Positions 16,114-27,278 are shown, counted from the first letter of the stretch. The stretch is DNA of 64,000 bases from Pseudohoeflea suaedae (GCF_004354915.1 NZ_SMSI01000004.1:248001-312000), one strand, 5' to 3'. The notes: generated by a model from the sequence alone, not told the origin. Translations and numbers: made by a program.

Positions 16114-18387
16114 ATGTACGTAAGGTCTAATTGGCGCGCCATCCTCGCGGGCAGCAGCACTTTGGCGCTTCTCGCAACGCTTCCTGGCACTGCTTTCGCA
16201 CAGGCAGCCACTTCGGGAGCGACTGAACTCGAAACCATCAGCGTAATCGGTGAAGGAGAGGCCGCGGATAAATCTCCGTTGACCCAGACCACGGATCGCG
16301 AAACTTTGGATCAGCGGCAGGTTGTCAGCTTCGAAGATTTCGCCCGGCGCGTTGACGCCGGTGTCAATTACAACTCTTCCAACAAAAGCATTAACCTCCG
16401 AGGCCTGGGTGACAATCGCGTCCTTACCCTCGTCGACGGCATCCGCCAGCCTTGGCTGACAGACCCGCGGGATGACGCCAAGGGAGGTGTCAACGCCTAT
16501 GATTTTGACAGCATCTCCGCGCTCGACATCACCAAGGGCGCCGACTCGAGTCGCTACGGCTCTGGAGCGCTCGGCGGCGTGATCAACATTCGCACACTCG
16601 ATCCCGAAGACCTCATCAAGGACGGAAGAAATTTTGGCGGAATAGTAAAGTCGACCTATGACAGCGCCGACGAGAGTATCAGCGGATCGGCCGCCGCCGC
16701 GGTCCGGTCAGGCGACAGCTGGTTCATGGTCCAGGGCGGCTACAAGCAGGGTCATGAACGAGACAATCAGGGTACCATTGGCGGTTACGAAGCGGATCGT
16801 ACCATCGCCAACCCGATGGATTTCGACCAAGGCAATTTGCTCGCGAAATTCCATCAATATATCGAGGGCGGACACAGGCTTGGCCTGACCGCCGAATTGT
16901 ACCGGCGCGATGACGACACTGACAACCTGCTCGGAACTACATCCGCAGATACCGGCACCGTTCTCTACGAACCCGGCACACTGAAAACCGGGGAAATCGT
17001 CGATCGTCAGCGCCTATCGCTATCCTATGATTTCCTTTCTCCCGACAATAGCGACTTCGTCGATGAAGCGAGCGTCCAGCTTTACTGGCAGAAGCAAAAA
17101 CTCAATGGCACAACCCACGGCATTCGCGAGATCGACCCTCGCATGTTTGCTCCCGGTGGAGCGGCGTTGTTCTATGGCCCTCCATATGGTGTCTATAGCC
17201 GTGACAACCTGCTTGAACAGACAGCATACGGACTGACGGCAGACGCTTCCAGGGATCTGGCCCTCGGAGAACTCCTCCATACGTTGCGTTTTGGCGGAGA
17301 AGCCTATCTCCAGCAGACCCACCAGTATTCAGGTGGTATTGATAATTGTCCGGACGTCGATTGGGAGACAATCGCCCAGCCATACGGACCTCAAACCTGT
17401 CGTTTCCTGCATACGAATGCGTCAGACATGCCGGATGTCGACAGCACGGTTCTCGGCTTCTTCGTCGAGGACGACATTCAGCTGATGGACGGTCGCCTCA
17501 CCCTCACACCTGGCATTCGGTTCGATTGGTTCAGCCATGACCCGAAATCAACCACAGCCTACGAGGATAGCCCGAACTACGATCCGTCATTTCTGCGAGC
17601 TACCGACGATTTTGGCATTTCGCCGAAATTGCGCCTTGCCTGGAAGGCGACAAGCGATCTCGAGGTTTTTGCCCAGTGGGCTCAAGGCTTCCGCGCCCCG
17701 TCCGTCACGGAACTCTATCAGAACTATGGCGCTCCGGGATCCTATGCCAGAATTGGCAACCCCGACCTCAAAACCGAGCGCAGCGACAACTTCGAGATCG
17801 GCGCGAATTATAGCTCCGGTGATTTTGCTCTGTCGGCAACGGTCTTCAACTCCTATTACCGCGACTTCATCGACACGGTCACCTTGGCGCCACCCGGTGG
17901 GGAATATCCTGTCGGCGGGATCCAAGGATATATCAACCGCGCCCACGTCAATATTTTCGGCGTCGAACTGGCAGGTCGGTGGAACATCACGAATGAATGG
18001 AGCACATGGGGTTCGCTTGCCTGGACCGAAGGTCGCGACACCGATACCGACGAATACCTCAATTCAGTCGCTCCTCTGAGGGCGATCATCGGGCTGGGCT
18101 ATGCAAAAGAGAATTGGGGCGCGGATGTTTCGCTGACGGCCGCTTCGGAGCGCAACCATGTCAGCGGAAGCGGCTTCGTCGCCCCATCTTACGGGGTGTT
18201 TGATACGACCTTCTGGTGGGAGCCCGCGCAGGTGGAAGGCCTAAAGCTCCAGGCTGGCATCTACAATATCTTCGACGAGACCTATTGGGATGCGGTCAGC
18301 GTTCCCAACGGCGTGAGCGACACACGGCGGGATTACTATACAGAGGCGGGCCGATCATTCCGTGTGTCTCTGACGAAGACATTCTGA
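16114..18387 (+). CDS. TonB-dependent outer-membrane receptor, haem/haemoglobin type
   Basis: This 757-residue protein has a signal peptide cut near TAFAQA (residue 30). A plug domain spans about 45-170 (TonB-box-like ETISVIGEG, INLRGLGDNRVLTLVDGIRQP, RYGSGALGGVINI). A beta-barrel follows, with the family blocks QGFRAPSVTELYQNYG and NPDLKTERSDNFEIG, and ends in an aromatic C-terminus SLTKTF. The FRAP and NPDL blocks are diagnostic of haem/haemoglobin receptors such as HmuR and ShmR. It binds a haem source at the cell surface for TonB-driven import. No hmu transport genes lie next to it. An upstream TGA-N9-TCA box suggests iron repression. Confidence 0.92.
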   Translation: MYVRSNWRAILAGSSTLALLATLPGTAFAQAATSGATELETISVIGEGEAADKSPLTQTTDRETLDQRQVVSFEDFARRVDAGVNYNSSNKSINLRGLGDNRVLTLVDGIRQPWLTDPRDDAKGGVNAYDFDSISALDITKGADSSRYGSGALGGVINIRTLDPEDLIKDGRNFGGIVKSTYDSADESISGSAAAAVRSGDSWFMVQGGYKQGHERDNQGTIGGYEADRTIANPMDFDQGNLLAKFHQYIEGGHRLGLTAELYRRDDDTDNLLGTTSADTGTVLYEPGTLKTGEIVDRQRLSLSYDFLSPDNSDFVDEASVQLYWQKQKLNGTTHGIREIDPRMFAPGGAALFYGPPYGVYSRDNLLEQTAYGLTADASRDLALGELLHTLRFGGEAYLQQTHQYSGGIDNCPDVDWETIAQPYGPQTCRFLHTNASDMPDVDSTVLGFFVEDDIQLMDGRLTLTPGIRFDWFSHDPKSTTAYEDSPNYDPSFLRATDDFGISPKLRLAWKATSDLEVFAQWAQGFRAPSVTELYQNYGAPGSYARIGNPDLKTERSDNFEIGANYSSGDFALSATVFNSYYRDFIDTVTLAPPGGEYPVGGIQGYINRAHVNIFGVELAGRWNITNEWSTWGSLAWTEGRDTDTDEYLNSVAPLRAIIGLGYAKENWGADVSLTAASERNHVSGSGFVAPSYGVFDTTFWWEPAQVEGLKLQAGIYNIFDETYWDAVSVPNGVSDTRRDYYTEAGRSFRVSLTKTF

Positions 18388-18408
18388 AACCGCAGGTCAT
18401 TATTACAG

Positions 18409-18446
18409 ACAAGCCTCGCTGCCTTTCAGCGGGGCTTGTTTTTCCG
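18409..18446 (+). terminator. Terminator after the TonB receptor gene
   Basis: Imperfect 12-base arms (ACAAGCCTCGCT and the AGCGGGGCTTGT side) are followed by TTTTT on the plus strand. The element lies 20 bases after the receptor stop codon. Confidence 0.8.
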
Positions 18447-18456
18447 TGGTCGGTCC

Positions 18457-20136
18457 TCAGAACAGGCCCTCGATGTCGCCATTCTCCGACAGACCGATCC
18501 GCTCCGAGGATGGCGAGCGCGGCAGGCCCGGCATCGTCATGATGTCGCCGCAGACCGCGACGACGAAACCGGCGCCCGCCGAAAGCCGGACCTCGCGCAC
18601 CGGCAGCGTGTGTCCGGTCGGAGCGCCGAGCTGCTTCGGGTCCGCGGAAAACGAATACTGCGTCTTGGCCATGCAGACCGGAAGCTTGCCGTAGCCCTGC
18701 TCCTCGAAGCGGGCGAGATCGTCGAGAACCGGTTTGGGTACCGTCACCTCGCCGGCGCGATAGATGCTGCGCGCCACCGTCTCGATCTTTTCGAGAAGCG
18801 GCATGCTGTCGGGATAGAGCGGCGAGAACTGCGCCTGTCCGCTCTCGGCGATTTCGGCCACCTTGTGCGCCAGCTCTTCCGTCCCGTCCGAGCCCTGCGC
18901 CCAGTGCCGGCAGAGGATCGCCTCGACGCCGAGAGCGTCGCAATAGTTCCGGATCGCCTCGATTTCATTGAGACTGTCGGTGGCGAAATGATTGATCGCC
19001 ACGACCACGGGCACGCCGAAGCTCTGCACATTCTCGACATGGCGACCGAGATTGGCGCAGCCGGCCTGAAGCGCGCCGATATTCTCGGTCCCGAGCTGGT
19101 CCTTGGCGACGCCGCCGTTCATCTTGAGCGCGCGCACGGTAGCCACGACGACGGCGGCAGCCGGGCTGAGGCCTGCCTTGCGGCACTTGATGTCGAAGAA
19201 CTTCTCCGCGCCGAGATCCGCGCCGAAGCCTGCCTCGGTGACCACGTAATCTGCAAGCTTGAGGGCGGCGCGGGTGGCGACGACCGAATTGCAGCCATGG
19301 GCGATATTGGCGAAAGGCCCGCCATGCACGAAGGCCGGCGTATGCTCGAGCGTCTGCACGAGGTTGGGCATCATCGCGTCCCGGAGAAGCACGGTCATCG
19401 GGCCTTCCGCCTTCAGGTCGCGCGCGAAGACCGGCGTCTTGTCGCGCCGCGCGCCGATGACGATATTGCCCAGCCGCCGCTGCAAGTCCCTGAGATCGCG
19501 CGCCAGGCACAGGATCGCCATGACTTCGGAGGCGACCGTGATGTCGAAACCGCTCTCGCGGGGATAGCCGTTGGCGGGACCGCCGAGCGAGGAAACGATC
19601 TGGCGCAGCGCGCGATCGTTCATGTCCACGACCCGTCGCCAGGTCACCCGGCGCACATCGATATCAAGCTCGTTGCCCCAGTGAATATGGTTGTCGATCA
19701 GCGCGGCGAGCAGGTTGTTGGCCGTGGTGATGGCATGGAAGTCGCCGGTGAAATGGAGATTGATATCCTCCATCGGCACCACCTGCGCCATGCCGCCGCC
19801 GGCCGCCCCGCCCTTGATGCCGAAATTCGGGCCCAGCGAGGGTTCGCGCAGGCAGATCGCCGTTTTCTTGCCGATGGCCGACAGCCCGTCGCCGAGGCCC
19901 ACCGTGGTGGTGGTCTTGCCCTCGCCCGCAGGTGTCGGGCTGATGGCCGTCACGAGGATCAGCTTGCCATCCGGACGATCGGCAAGGCTGTCGATGAAAT
20001 CTGCGGAAACCTTCGCCTTGTCATGGCCATAGGGCAGGAGATGCTCGCCCGGAATGCCCAGCCTTTCACCGATTTCGCCGATCGGCTTCTTGCTTGCGGC
20101 ACGCGCGATCTCGATGTCGCTTCTGAATTCAGCCAT
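18457..20136 (-). CDS. fhs: Formate--tetrahydrofolate ligase
   Basis: This enzyme joins formate to tetrahydrofolate with ATP, giving 10-formyl-THF for one-carbon metabolism. The 559-residue protein carries the family blocks [18 protein letters not shown] (P-loop), [52 protein letters not shown] and [16 protein letters not shown]. Length equals the family norm. The start MAEFRSD at 20136 has GGAGG eight bases upstream; a longer in-frame start is poorer. It is convergent with the receptor gene and stands alone, with putA upstream on the same strand. Confidence 0.96.
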   Translation of the reverse strand: MAEFRSDIEIARAASKKPIGEIGERLGIPGEHLLPYGHDKAKVSADFIDSLADRPDGKLILVTAISPTPAGEGKTTTTVGLGDGLSAIGKKTAICLREPSLGPNFGIKGGAAGGGMAQVVPMEDINLHFTGDFHAITTANNLLAALIDNHIHWGNELDIDVRRVTWRRVVDMNDRALRQIVSSLGGPANGYPRESGFDITVASEVMAILCLARDLRDLQRRLGNIVIGARRDKTPVFARDLKAEGPMTVLLRDAMMPNLVQTLEHTPAFVHGGPFANIAHGCNSVVATRAALKLADYVVTEAGFGADLGAEKFFDIKCRKAGLSPAAAVVVATVRALKMNGGVAKDQLGTENIGALQAGCANLGRHVENVQSFGVPVVVAINHFATDSLNEIEAIRNYCDALGVEAILCRHWAQGSDGTEELAHKVAEIAESGQAQFSPLYPDSMPLLEKIETVARSIYRAGEVTVPKPVLDDLARFEEQGYGKLPVCMAKTQYSFSADPKQLGAPTGHTLPVREVRLSAGAGFVVAVCGDIMTMPGLPRSPSSERIGLSENGDIEGLF

Positions 20137-20261
20137 GAAAAGGCCTCCCCGAAAAATCCCGTCTTTCGGAGAAGCCTTAATCGTCTTTGGCAAGGAATGC
20201 ACGACCTGAAAGAACTTCCGGCCAGCCGCTCTCTCATGCCGTTTCCGACATGGGGAGCGGG

Positions 20262-23200
20262 CTATCCGTCGCCCATCGCAATCAGGCTGGCATTGCCACC
20301 GGACGCCGCGGTGTTGATCGAGACGACCTGCTCGAGCGCGAAGCGGGTCAGATAGTTCGGACCGCCAGCCTTGAAGCCGGTGCCCGAAAGCCCCGAACCG
20401 CCGAACGGCTGAGTGCCCACCACCGCGCCGATGATGTTGCGGTTGACATAGACATTGCCGGTATCAAGGCGATCGACAACCTTGCGGACCAGATCCTCGA
20501 TACGGGTGTGAACGCCGAGGGTCAGCCCGAAGCCTGTAGCCTCGATCTTGTCGAGGACCGTGTCGAGGTCCCTGGCCTTCCAACGCACCACGTGAAGGAC
20601 CGGACCGAAAATCTCGCGATCGAGCGCCTCGGCGCTGGACAGATCGACGATGGTCGGGGCGAAGAAGGTGCCTTCAGCCGGCACCTCGCCCTGAAAGCGC
20701 ACCTTCTGCGTCTTGCGCATGGTCTCGACATGCTCGGTGAGCATCGCTTTCTGCTCGTTGTCGATCACCGGACCGATATCGGTCGAGGCCAGCATCGGAT
20801 CGCCCAGAACGAGTTCGCGCGCGGCACCCTCGATCATTTCCAGCATGCGGTCGGCCACGTCCTCCTGCACGAAGAGAAGACGCAGGGCCGAGCAGCGCTG
20901 GCCTGCGGAGCGGAAGGCGGACATGACGACGTCATCGGCCACCTGTTCGGGCAGCGCGGTGCCATCGACGATCATCGCATTGAGGCCGCCCGTCTCCGCG
21001 ATCAGCGGCACGATCGGGCCGTCCTTGGCGGCAAGCGTCCGGTTGATCGCCTGTGCGGTCTGGGTCGATCCGGTGAAAGCCACGCCGCCCAGTTTCGGAT
21101 GTTTCGTGAGGGCGGCACCGACATCCCCCTCACCCGGCAGGAAGATCAGAGCATCCCCCGGGACCCCGGCATCGTGCAGGATCCGGATCGCCTCATAGGC
21201 AATCAGCGGGGTCTGCTCGGCCGGCTTGGCGATCACGGCATTTCCGGCGGCAAGCGCCGCGGTCACCTGGCCGAGGAAGATCGCCAGCGGAAAGTTCCAG
21301 GGCGCGATGCAGGCGAAAACCCCGCGTCCGCGCCAGCCCAGGCGGTTGTCCTCACCTGTGGGACCAGGCATGGCAGTCGGCGCGCCGAACATCTCGCGCG
21401 AGCGGTTGGCATAGTAGCGCAGGAAGTCTGTCGCTTCCCTCACCTCGGAAATGCCGTCCTCGATCGTCTTGCCGGCTTCGCGCGCCAGGAGCGCCAGCAG
21501 CCGGTCGCGCTCGGCTTCGAGCTTGTCGGCCGCGCGCTCCAGAATGACCGCTCGCGCCTCGGCCGAGGTTCGCGACCAGGTCCTGAAGCCCTTGAGAGCG
21601 GCTTCCATCGCAGCATCCACGTCGGAAGGCTGTGCGAAGACCACAGTCCCCACCTTCAGCGAGGGATCATGCGGCGCGCAGACGGTGAGCGCCTCGCCCT
21701 TCACGGTCAGCCCCGGCACCAGCGGCACGGCATCCACCGGAGCGGTGGAGCGCTGCATGTTGCCCGTCACCTCGTCGAGTTCATGCCGGTCGCCGAATTC
21801 GATGCCCGAGGAATTGCGCCGCCCGCCATAGATGGCGCCGGGCAGCGGGATGTTGGAGTTGCGCGCCGACCGGCCGTCCTCGATGCCAAGCTTCGCCGCG
21901 GGACGCTCGAGCAGATCCGAGATCGGGATTTTCCTGTCGCCCGCGACCGCGACAAAGGATGAGTTGGCGCCGTTTTCAAGCAACCGCCGCACCAGATAGG
22001 CCAGCAGGTCGCGATAGCCTCCGACCGGCGCGTAGACGCGGCAGGACACCCGCTCGTTCGTCTTCATAAGGCTGTCGTAGAGCACTTCGCCCATGCCATG
22101 CAGGCGCTGAAACTCGAAGCCCTTCAGTTCGCCCGCCATCTCCATGATGGTGGCAACGGTCAGGGCGTTGTGAGTGGCGAACTGCGGATACAGCACATCG
22201 CGCATGTCGAGCATCTGCCTTGCGCAGGCCAGATAGCTCAGGTCGGTCGCCGCCTTGCGGGTATAGACCGCGTAGTCGTCGAGCCCGCGCTCCTGCGCCC
22301 GCTTGATCTCGGTATCCCAGTAGGCGCCCTTGACGAGCCGCACCATCATCCGCTGCCCCGTCGACCGGCACAGGTCGCCGATATGGGCGATCACTTCCGG
22401 TGCACGTTTCTGGTAGGCCTGGATCGCCAGGCCGAAACCGTCCCAGCCGGCGAGCGAAGGATCGGTGAAGACACGATCGATGACATCGAGCGACAATTCC
22501 AGCCGGTCCACTTCCTCGGCGTCGATGGTGAAGTTGAGATCGTGCGCTTTCGCCATCTGCGCCAGTTCGATCACGTCGGGCACGAGTTCCTCGAGCACCT
22601 TCGCGGCATGGGTCGGCAGATAGCGCGGATGAAGTGCCGAGAGCTTGACCGAGATGCCCGGACGATCGGGCAGCTTCTTTCCGGCATTCATCTTCTTCGC
22701 CGCCTTGCCGATCGCCGCAATCGCGTCCGCGTAGGACTTGAAATAACGCCTGGCGTCGTCGCGGGTCCGGGCCCCTTCCCCCAGCATGTCGAAGGAGTGG
22801 CGATAACCCCGCGCTTCGTTCTTCGCCGCGCGCGACAGGGCATCCTCGATGGTTTCGCCGAGAACGAAATGGTGGCCGAGAAAGCGCATGGCCTGCCGCG
22901 TCGCTGTCCTGACGGTGGGCATGCCCATGCGCTTGACGAGACCGCGCATGACGCCTTCCGGCGTCTCGCCCGGCTTGATGACGCGGGCCGACATGCCCAG
23001 AGCCCAGGCGGAAGCCGATACGAACCAGCTTTCACCATGCGCTTCGTGCTCGCTCCAGTGTCCCTCGCGCAGCTTGTCTTCGATCAGCTTGTCCTGGGTG
23101 AGCGCATCCGGCACCCGCAGGAGCGCTTCGGCCAGCACCATAAGTGCCAGGCCCTCACGGGTCGAAAGTCCGTATTCGCGCAGGAAATCCTCGACCCCGC

Positions 23201-23393
23201 CGATCGTCCCCGCCCCGTCGCGGATCGCTTCGATCATCCGGGTGGCTCTCAGATCGATGGAGCGTTCCTGGGATTCGGTCAGTATGAGCTTCCTGCTGAA
23301 AGCCCGGATCAGGCGGTCGTCGTCCGGCGCATGCGGCGCGTGGAACGGTTCGACAGGCTTGGTGTCGAAAGTGGTGCGGGCGGAAACAGGCAT
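20262..23393 (-). CDS. putA: Bifunctional proline dehydrogenase / delta-1-pyrroline-5-carboxylate dehydrogenase
   Basis: This enzyme oxidises proline to glutamate in two channelled steps. The 1043-residue protein has an arm region, then the FAD-dependent PRODH barrel at about residues 200-490 ([71 protein letters not shown]). The aldehyde dehydrogenase half covers about 530-1035 with [25 protein letters not shown] and catalytic Cys in [11 protein letters not shown]. It lacks the N-terminal ribbon-helix-helix domain of enterobacterial PutA, so repression is not its own task. The divergent Lrp-type gene fits that role. It is peripheral to the inner membrane, passing electrons to quinone. Confidence 0.97.
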   Translation of the reverse strand: MPVSARTTFDTKPVEPFHAPHAPDDDRLIRAFSRKLILTESQERSIDLRATRMIEAIRDGAGTIGGVEDFLREYGLSTREGLALMVLAEALLRVPDALTQDKLIEDKLREGHWSEHEAHGESWFVSASAWALGMSARVIKPGETPEGVMRGLVKRMGMPTVRTATRQAMRFLGHHFVLGETIEDALSRAAKNEARGYRHSFDMLGEGARTRDDARRYFKSYADAIAAIGKAAKKMNAGKKLPDRPGISVKLSALHPRYLPTHAAKVLEELVPDVIELAQMAKAHDLNFTIDAEEVDRLELSLDVIDRVFTDPSLAGWDGFGLAIQAYQKRAPEVIAHIGDLCRSTGQRMMVRLVKGAYWDTEIKRAQERGLDDYAVYTRKAATDLSYLACARQMLDMRDVLYPQFATHNALTVATIMEMAGELKGFEFQRLHGMGEVLYDSLMKTNERVSCRVYAPVGGYRDLLAYLVRRLLENGANSSFVAVAGDRKIPISDLLERPAAKLGIEDGRSARNSNIPLPGAIYGGRRNSSGIEFGDRHELDEVTGNMQRSTAPVDAVPLVPGLTVKGEALTVCAPHDPSLKVGTVVFAQPSDVDAAMEAALKGFRTWSRTSAEARAVILERAADKLEAERDRLLALLAREAGKTIEDGISEVREATDFLRYYANRSREMFGAPTAMPGPTGEDNRLGWRGRGVFACIAPWNFPLAIFLGQVTAALAAGNAVIAKPAEQTPLIAYEAIRILHDAGVPGDALIFLPGEGDVGAALTKHPKLGGVAFTGSTQTAQAINRTLAAKDGPIVPLIAETGGLNAMIVDGTALPEQVADDVVMSAFRSAGQRCSALRLLFVQEDVADRMLEMIEGAARELVLGDPMLASTDIGPVIDNEQKAMLTEHVETMRKTQKVRFQGEVPAEGTFFAPTIVDLSSAEALDREIFGPVLHVVRWKARDLDTVLDKIEATGFGLTLGVHTRIEDLVRKVVDRLDTGNVYVNRNIIGAVVGTQPFGGSGLSGTGFKAGGPNYLTRFALEQVVSINTAASGGNASLIAMGDG

Positions 23394-23500
23394 CGAATGA
23401 ACTCCCCGTGTTTTTCACACCATACTGGAAGCATGATTGGAAATCTCACCGATTATCGCTACCCTGACGGGGATAAAACTCGCATTCAGGAGATATTGCC
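23394..23500. promoter_or_regulatory. Divergent putA / putR control region
   Basis: This 107-base region must hold both promoters and probably the Lrp-type regulator's sites. No clear repeat could be defined by eye. AGGAG at 23488-23492 serves the GTG start of the regulator gene. Confidence 0.55.
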
Positions 23501-23968
23501 GTGAATTCCAAAAGCCTGGACCGGATAGACCGCAAAATCCTGCGCACGGTGCAGGATGACGGCAAGCTGACGAACCTCCAACTTGCGGAAAAGATCAACC
23601 TGTCGCCGACCGCAACCGCCGAGCGGCTCAAGCGCCTGACCCGCGACGGCTTCATACTCGGCTATCAGGCGATGTTGTCCCCGGAAAAGCTGGATCTGGG
23701 CATGCTGGTCTATGTCGAGGTCAAGCTCGACCGGACCACGCCCGACGTCTTCGACGAGTTCGCAAGGGCCATTCGCAAGGCGGACGAGGTCATGGAATGC
23801 CACATGGTGGCAGGCGGCTTCGACTATCTCATCAAGGCAAGGGTTCAGGGCATGGAAACCTATCGTGCCTTCCTTTCGGATGTGATCCTTTCGCTCCCCG
23901 GAATTCGCGAAACGCACACTTATGCGGTCATGGAAGAAATCAAGAACACCGACAAGCTTCCCGTCTAA
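23501..23968 (+). CDS. putR: Lrp/AsnC-family regulator of proline catabolism
   Basis: This 155-residue protein has a winged helix-turn-helix at about residues 5-60 (LDRIDRKILRTVQDDGKLTN, SPTATAERLKRLTRDG) and a RAM/AsnC effector domain at about 68-145 (ECHMVAGGFDYLIKARVQGM). The start codon is GTG, with AGGAG at ideal spacing. In alphaproteobacteria the Lrp-type PutR divergent from putA activates it in the presence of proline; the layout here is the same. The gene name is given from this context and similarity. The protein is probably an oligomeric DNA-binding protein in the cytoplasm. Confidence 0.88.
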   Translation: MNSKSLDRIDRKILRTVQDDGKLTNLQLAEKINLSPTATAERLKRLTRDGFILGYQAMLSPEKLDLGMLVYVEVKLDRTTPDVFDEFARAIRKADEVMECHMVAGGFDYLIKARVQGMETYRAFLSDVILSLPGIRETHTYAVMEEIKNTDKLPV

Positions 23969-24118
23969 AGCCTTACGGTGTTAACTGTTTTCGTTCACGA
24001 AAAAACTCGACCACAGCGAGCATGGATGGTGACGAGCACCAATTTCGCGTATTAATAAAGCTGACACATGATCAGGTTCACCCCGAACCTGCCAGATTGA
24101 CGGCGGCATTATCTGACC

Positions 24119-24847
24119 ATGGCGGAACACGTTCAACTGCTCGACCGCTTGCGGACGGTCCATTCTGAAATCGAACTGACGAGATTGTTGCGGGAGACCG
24201 CCAGTCAGTTCTCCATGAGCCATTTCGCGATCTATGACGTTCCGGATGCAAATGCAGCAAGCTTGCGGCCCTATATTCGCCTGACGAATATGTCCGCGCA
24301 GTTTTATGAGGAATTCGACCGCCACGAATTGCTGCAGCTCTCCGCGCTTTTCCGGCTTTTGCAGAAATCGACCGCACCGAAAGTCTGGTGCAGCTCGTGT
24401 GACGGCCTGCGTTCCAGCGATCCGAGGAAACGGAAGTATCATTCCATTCTCGCCAAGGAAGGATTGACCTGCACCGCGATGATCCCCGTTCACCGGTGTG
24501 ACGGTTCGCGCGGCGCGGTCGCCTTCGGTGGAGCGAGGGGACCGATCAACGCGGATGAACTGAGCAGCCTTTGCTTTATTGCCGCTCACGCCTACGAGGC
24601 TTTCGAGACCCTCACGCAGAAAGGCGCAGCCTGCCAGAGCGGGTCGACCGAATGCGGGCTAACCGCGCGCGAACTGGAAGTCCTGGACTGGGCTGCCAAC
24701 GGCAAGACGACGGGTGAAATCGCATCGATCCTGTCATTGTCCGATCACACGGTAAACACCTACATGAACTCTGCGATGCGGAAAATGGATTGCGTCAACC
24801 GCACCCAACTCGTCGCCAAGGCTCTCCGGCTCAACCTGATAAACTGA
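24119..24847 (+). CDS. LuxR-family regulator with degenerate autoinducer domain (solo)
   Basis: This 242-residue protein has an autoinducer-binding-like domain at about residues 10-160 and a LuxR helix-turn-helix at about 178-240 (LTARELEVLDWAANGKTTGEIASILSLSDHTV is split over this region). No luxI gene lies nearby. By eye alignment to TraR, the Trp that follows the ligand pocket (PKVWCS) is kept. The residues equivalent to TraR W57 and the D70-P71 pair appear replaced (AQFYEEF and LLQLSALF). It therefore may sense another molecule or none. No good ribosome site is seen before the ATG. Confidence 0.85.
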   Translation: MAEHVQLLDRLRTVHSEIELTRLLRETASQFSMSHFAIYDVPDANAASLRPYIRLTNMSAQFYEEFDRHELLQLSALFRLLQKSTAPKVWCSSCDGLRSSDPRKRKYHSILAKEGLTCTAMIPVHRCDGSRGAVAFGGARGPINADELSSLCFIAAHAYEAFETLTQKGAACQSGSTECGLTARELEVLDWAANGKTTGEIASILSLSDHTVNTYMNSAMRKMDCVNRTQLVAKALRLNLIN

Positions 24848-24871
24848 TCGGCGATTGCGCCTGCAGCCGGC

Positions 24872-25984
24872 CTACCGGTCGAGAATGTCCCGCATTTCGA
24901 CCAGGTTGGACCTGACCCGCAGCACGTAAAACCCCATGGTCGCCAGATGCGACGGCATGATCCAGCTCGACTCGTTGCCGTTTGAAATGATGAACGGCGT
25001 CATGTTGAGCGCGGCGCGCAATTGCTCCTCGGTGCGGCTCCAGACGAGATCGATCCGGCGGTCCTTGTAGACATCGGAAAAGTCGGACTGGGTGGCGCGC
25101 AGGATCCCGTAATAGGCATAGAGCTGGCCGTAGGTGAACCAGAACCGGTCGTCGGCACGCACATCGAGCCAACCCATGTTGCTGGCTTCCATCTGCTGAC
25201 GCAGGATATCCGACGTCGAACCGATGTCACCGGTGATGCGATCGAGGAACTGCAGCAGGTTGTCGGAACGGGCGTCGAACTCGCCGGTGCAATTCTCCAG
25301 TTCCGCATTGAATGCATTGAGCGCCTTGAGCGCCTCACGCTGCCGTTCCGGCGTCGACGGCTGCACGAAAGGCGGCGTGAATGTCAGCCACCAGGCATCC
25401 TCGTCATAGGCCATCGCCTGACGCGCATCCTGAAGGTTCTGGTTGATCTGCGAGGTTCCCCGGACACGGCCCAGCCTGTCGACGAGCTCGACCGTCGTGC
25501 GACGGATCACCTGATTGATGCCGAGCTGGAAGGCCGCCTTGTTGTCGAGGAAGGGGGTGTATTTCCAATCGAGCCCAAACAGGCCCGCCTTCGAGAGCGG
25601 CATCGACGGCACCCAGGTGTTCTGGTTGACGTTGTAGTCGATCAGGTCGCTCGTCACGTGCACGATCGCGGAAGGCTGGCACTTGCCGCCCTCGCCTTCG
25701 GCGACCGGCTCGCCCGGATTGGCTCCGCCGCTGACGAAGGCGTAACGGTCGGGATAGTCCGGGTCATAATTGGTCCAGCGGGCCGCCGACCAGATGAAAT
25801 GGCCATAGCCGATGACCAGCAGAAGCAGGAGGAGAAGGATCGGCAGCCGGATCATCCAGCCGCGATGCGAATACCAGCGCCCGACCGCCACGAAGGGCCA
25901 CAACAGGACTGCGATCAGCCAGCCTATGCCGCGTCCGATGGCGTTGAAAGCACGCGCGAAGAATTCAATCACGGGGTCAAGCAT
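24872..25984 (-). CDS. DUF2333 family membrane-anchored protein
   Basis: This 370-residue protein has two hydrophobic segments near the N-terminus (about residues 14-35 and 45-66). A long soluble domain, probably periplasmic, follows and is marked by VTSDLIDYNVNQNTWVPS, KYTPFLDNKAAFQLGINQ, RFWFTYGQLYAYYGILRA and the end block HLATMGFYVLRVRSNL. These fit DUF2333, a family without known function. The start MLDPVIEFF at 25984 overlaps the preceding gene by eight bases, so they are coupled; a longer in-frame start would add 29 residues not typical of the family. It is the last gene of the five-gene operon. Confidence 0.82.
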   Translation of the reverse strand: MLDPVIEFFARAFNAIGRGIGWLIAVLLWPFVAVGRWYSHRGWMIRLPILLLLLLLVIGYGHFIWSAARWTNYDPDYPDRYAFVSGGANPGEPVAEGEGGKCQPSAIVHVTSDLIDYNVNQNTWVPSMPLSKAGLFGLDWKYTPFLDNKAAFQLGINQVIRRTTVELVDRLGRVRGTSQINQNLQDARQAMAYDEDAWWLTFTPPFVQPSTPERQREALKALNAFNAELENCTGEFDARSDNLLQFLDRITGDIGSTSDILRQQMEASNMGWLDVRADDRFWFTYGQLYAYYGILRATQSDFSDVYKDRRIDLVWSRTEEQLRAALNMTPFIISNGNESSWIMPSHLATMGFYVLRVRSNLVEMRDILDR

Positions 25985-27278
25985 TGTCTCTGGCTCCGTC
26001 AATTCCGAACAGACGCGCCCTGAGCGCCGCCTTGTCGGAAAGGTAGGTGTTTGAAAGATGGGCCACAACATGCGACCGGTAATTTTCCGGATAGGTCTCG
26101 TAGGTTTCGTAAAAGCCCTGCTTGTCGAAAATGAAGCGGCTGACGAAATCGAAAGGTGAGAGCCGCGCCAGAAGCCTGTTGACCAGCCATTTGTCCTCGT
26201 GATGCGGATCCGCGCGCACCAGCAGCAACCGCCTGTCCGCCGCCACTTCGCTCATCCTGATCGTGCCGCCGAGCTCGAGTGCTCTCAGCGCCTCCTGGAA
26301 AAACGGATAGAGCCCGTCTTCGGCGACGGCGCGCGCATTGCGCTGGATCCAGGTCTGCAGCCAGACCGCATCCGCCCCGCTCAGATCGAGATCGGGCGAA
26401 ATCCGGCGAATGACGTCGTGAACCGCCATAAGCGCGCGATGCGTATAAAGCCCCGAGGTCTCGACCCAGGAGGCCTGCGGAAGCTGAAGCCGCCCGGACC
26501 TGGCGAGATAGTCGAAGATGCGCTCGTGATCGCGGATATCGATATAGCTGACTTCCCATGGCCGGGAGCGACGGAAGCCCGGCGCTTCGCGGTCGCAAAT
26601 CACCGTCATTCCCGTGCCGTCATGAAACAGGAAAACGCCGCCGAAATGACCGGCCCAGTAGGACTTGTGCGGGAAGACCAGCTTGTCGGGAACCAGCGGA
26701 TTGAGGCGGATATCGCCGGTCGCCTTCGACAATTCGACCATCCGGCCGAGCATCGCATCGTCGCGCCAGCCCTCCTTCGATGTGGTCAGCGTATCCACCA
26801 GCATACGAAGCTCGGACGCCTTGGACAGCAATCCGTCAGCCGACAGCACCCGGAAACTGACCTCATCGATCTTCAGGAGGTCCTCGATGTCGTTGACCAC
26901 CGCCACCGTCTCCTCGATCTCGCCGAACAGGGCATCCTTGATCGTCACCGCCGAAATCACCCGGCGGTTGCCGTCGAAGAAATCATGCATCAGCCCTGCG
27001 GTGTTGGAGAACTGGGTATGGATGACCGGCAGCCGCTCCTGCTCGGGCGTCAGGATGATGAAGCGGCGATTGACCCCGTTCGGATCGAGATAGGCCTGGT
27101 CGCCCAGTTCCTCGGCGATCTCCGGTGAATAGCCGGTCATGTCGATGCGGAAGGACTGCCTGGTCGTCGGCGGCAGGCCGAAGGCGGCAAGCGCCTTGTT
27201 GTAGCGGTCGATCAGATGCGGCGCATCGACCTTGAGAAGGTTGCCGAATATCAGCCGTGAGTTGACGAGCTGCCTCAT
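25977..27278 (-). CDS. DUF6638-like protein of unknown function
   Basis: This 433-residue soluble protein begins MRQLVNSRLIFGNLLKVD. I recognise it as resembling rhizobial proteins labelled DUF6638, from memory only. It has no membrane helix and no P-loop. Charged, helical stretches alternate with conserved-looking blocks such as GVFLFHDGTGMTVICD and LFGEIEETVAVVNDIEDLL. It sits between the AAA+ ATPase gene (91 bases upstream) and the DUF2333 gene (overlap of eight bases). Co-transcription suggests it works with both, perhaps as an adaptor or substrate-handling component. Confidence 0.72.
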   Translation of the reverse strand: MRQLVNSRLIFGNLLKVDAPHLIDRYNKALAAFGLPPTTRQSFRIDMTGYSPEIAEELGDQAYLDPNGVNRRFIILTPEQERLPVIHTQFSNTAGLMHDFFDGNRRVISAVTIKDALFGEIEETVAVVNDIEDLLKIDEVSFRVLSADGLLSKASELRMLVDTLTTSKEGWRDDAMLGRMVELSKATGDIRLNPLVPDKLVFPHKSYWAGHFGGVFLFHDGTGMTVICDREAPGFRRSRPWEVSYIDIRDHERIFDYLARSGRLQLPQASWVETSGLYTHRALMAVHDVIRRISPDLDLSGADAVWLQTWIQRNARAVAEDGLYPFFQEALRALELGGTIRMSEVAADRRLLLVRADPHHEDKWLVNRLLARLSPFDFVSRFIFDKQGFYETYETYPENYRSHVVAHLSNTYLSDKAALRARLFGIDGARDNA

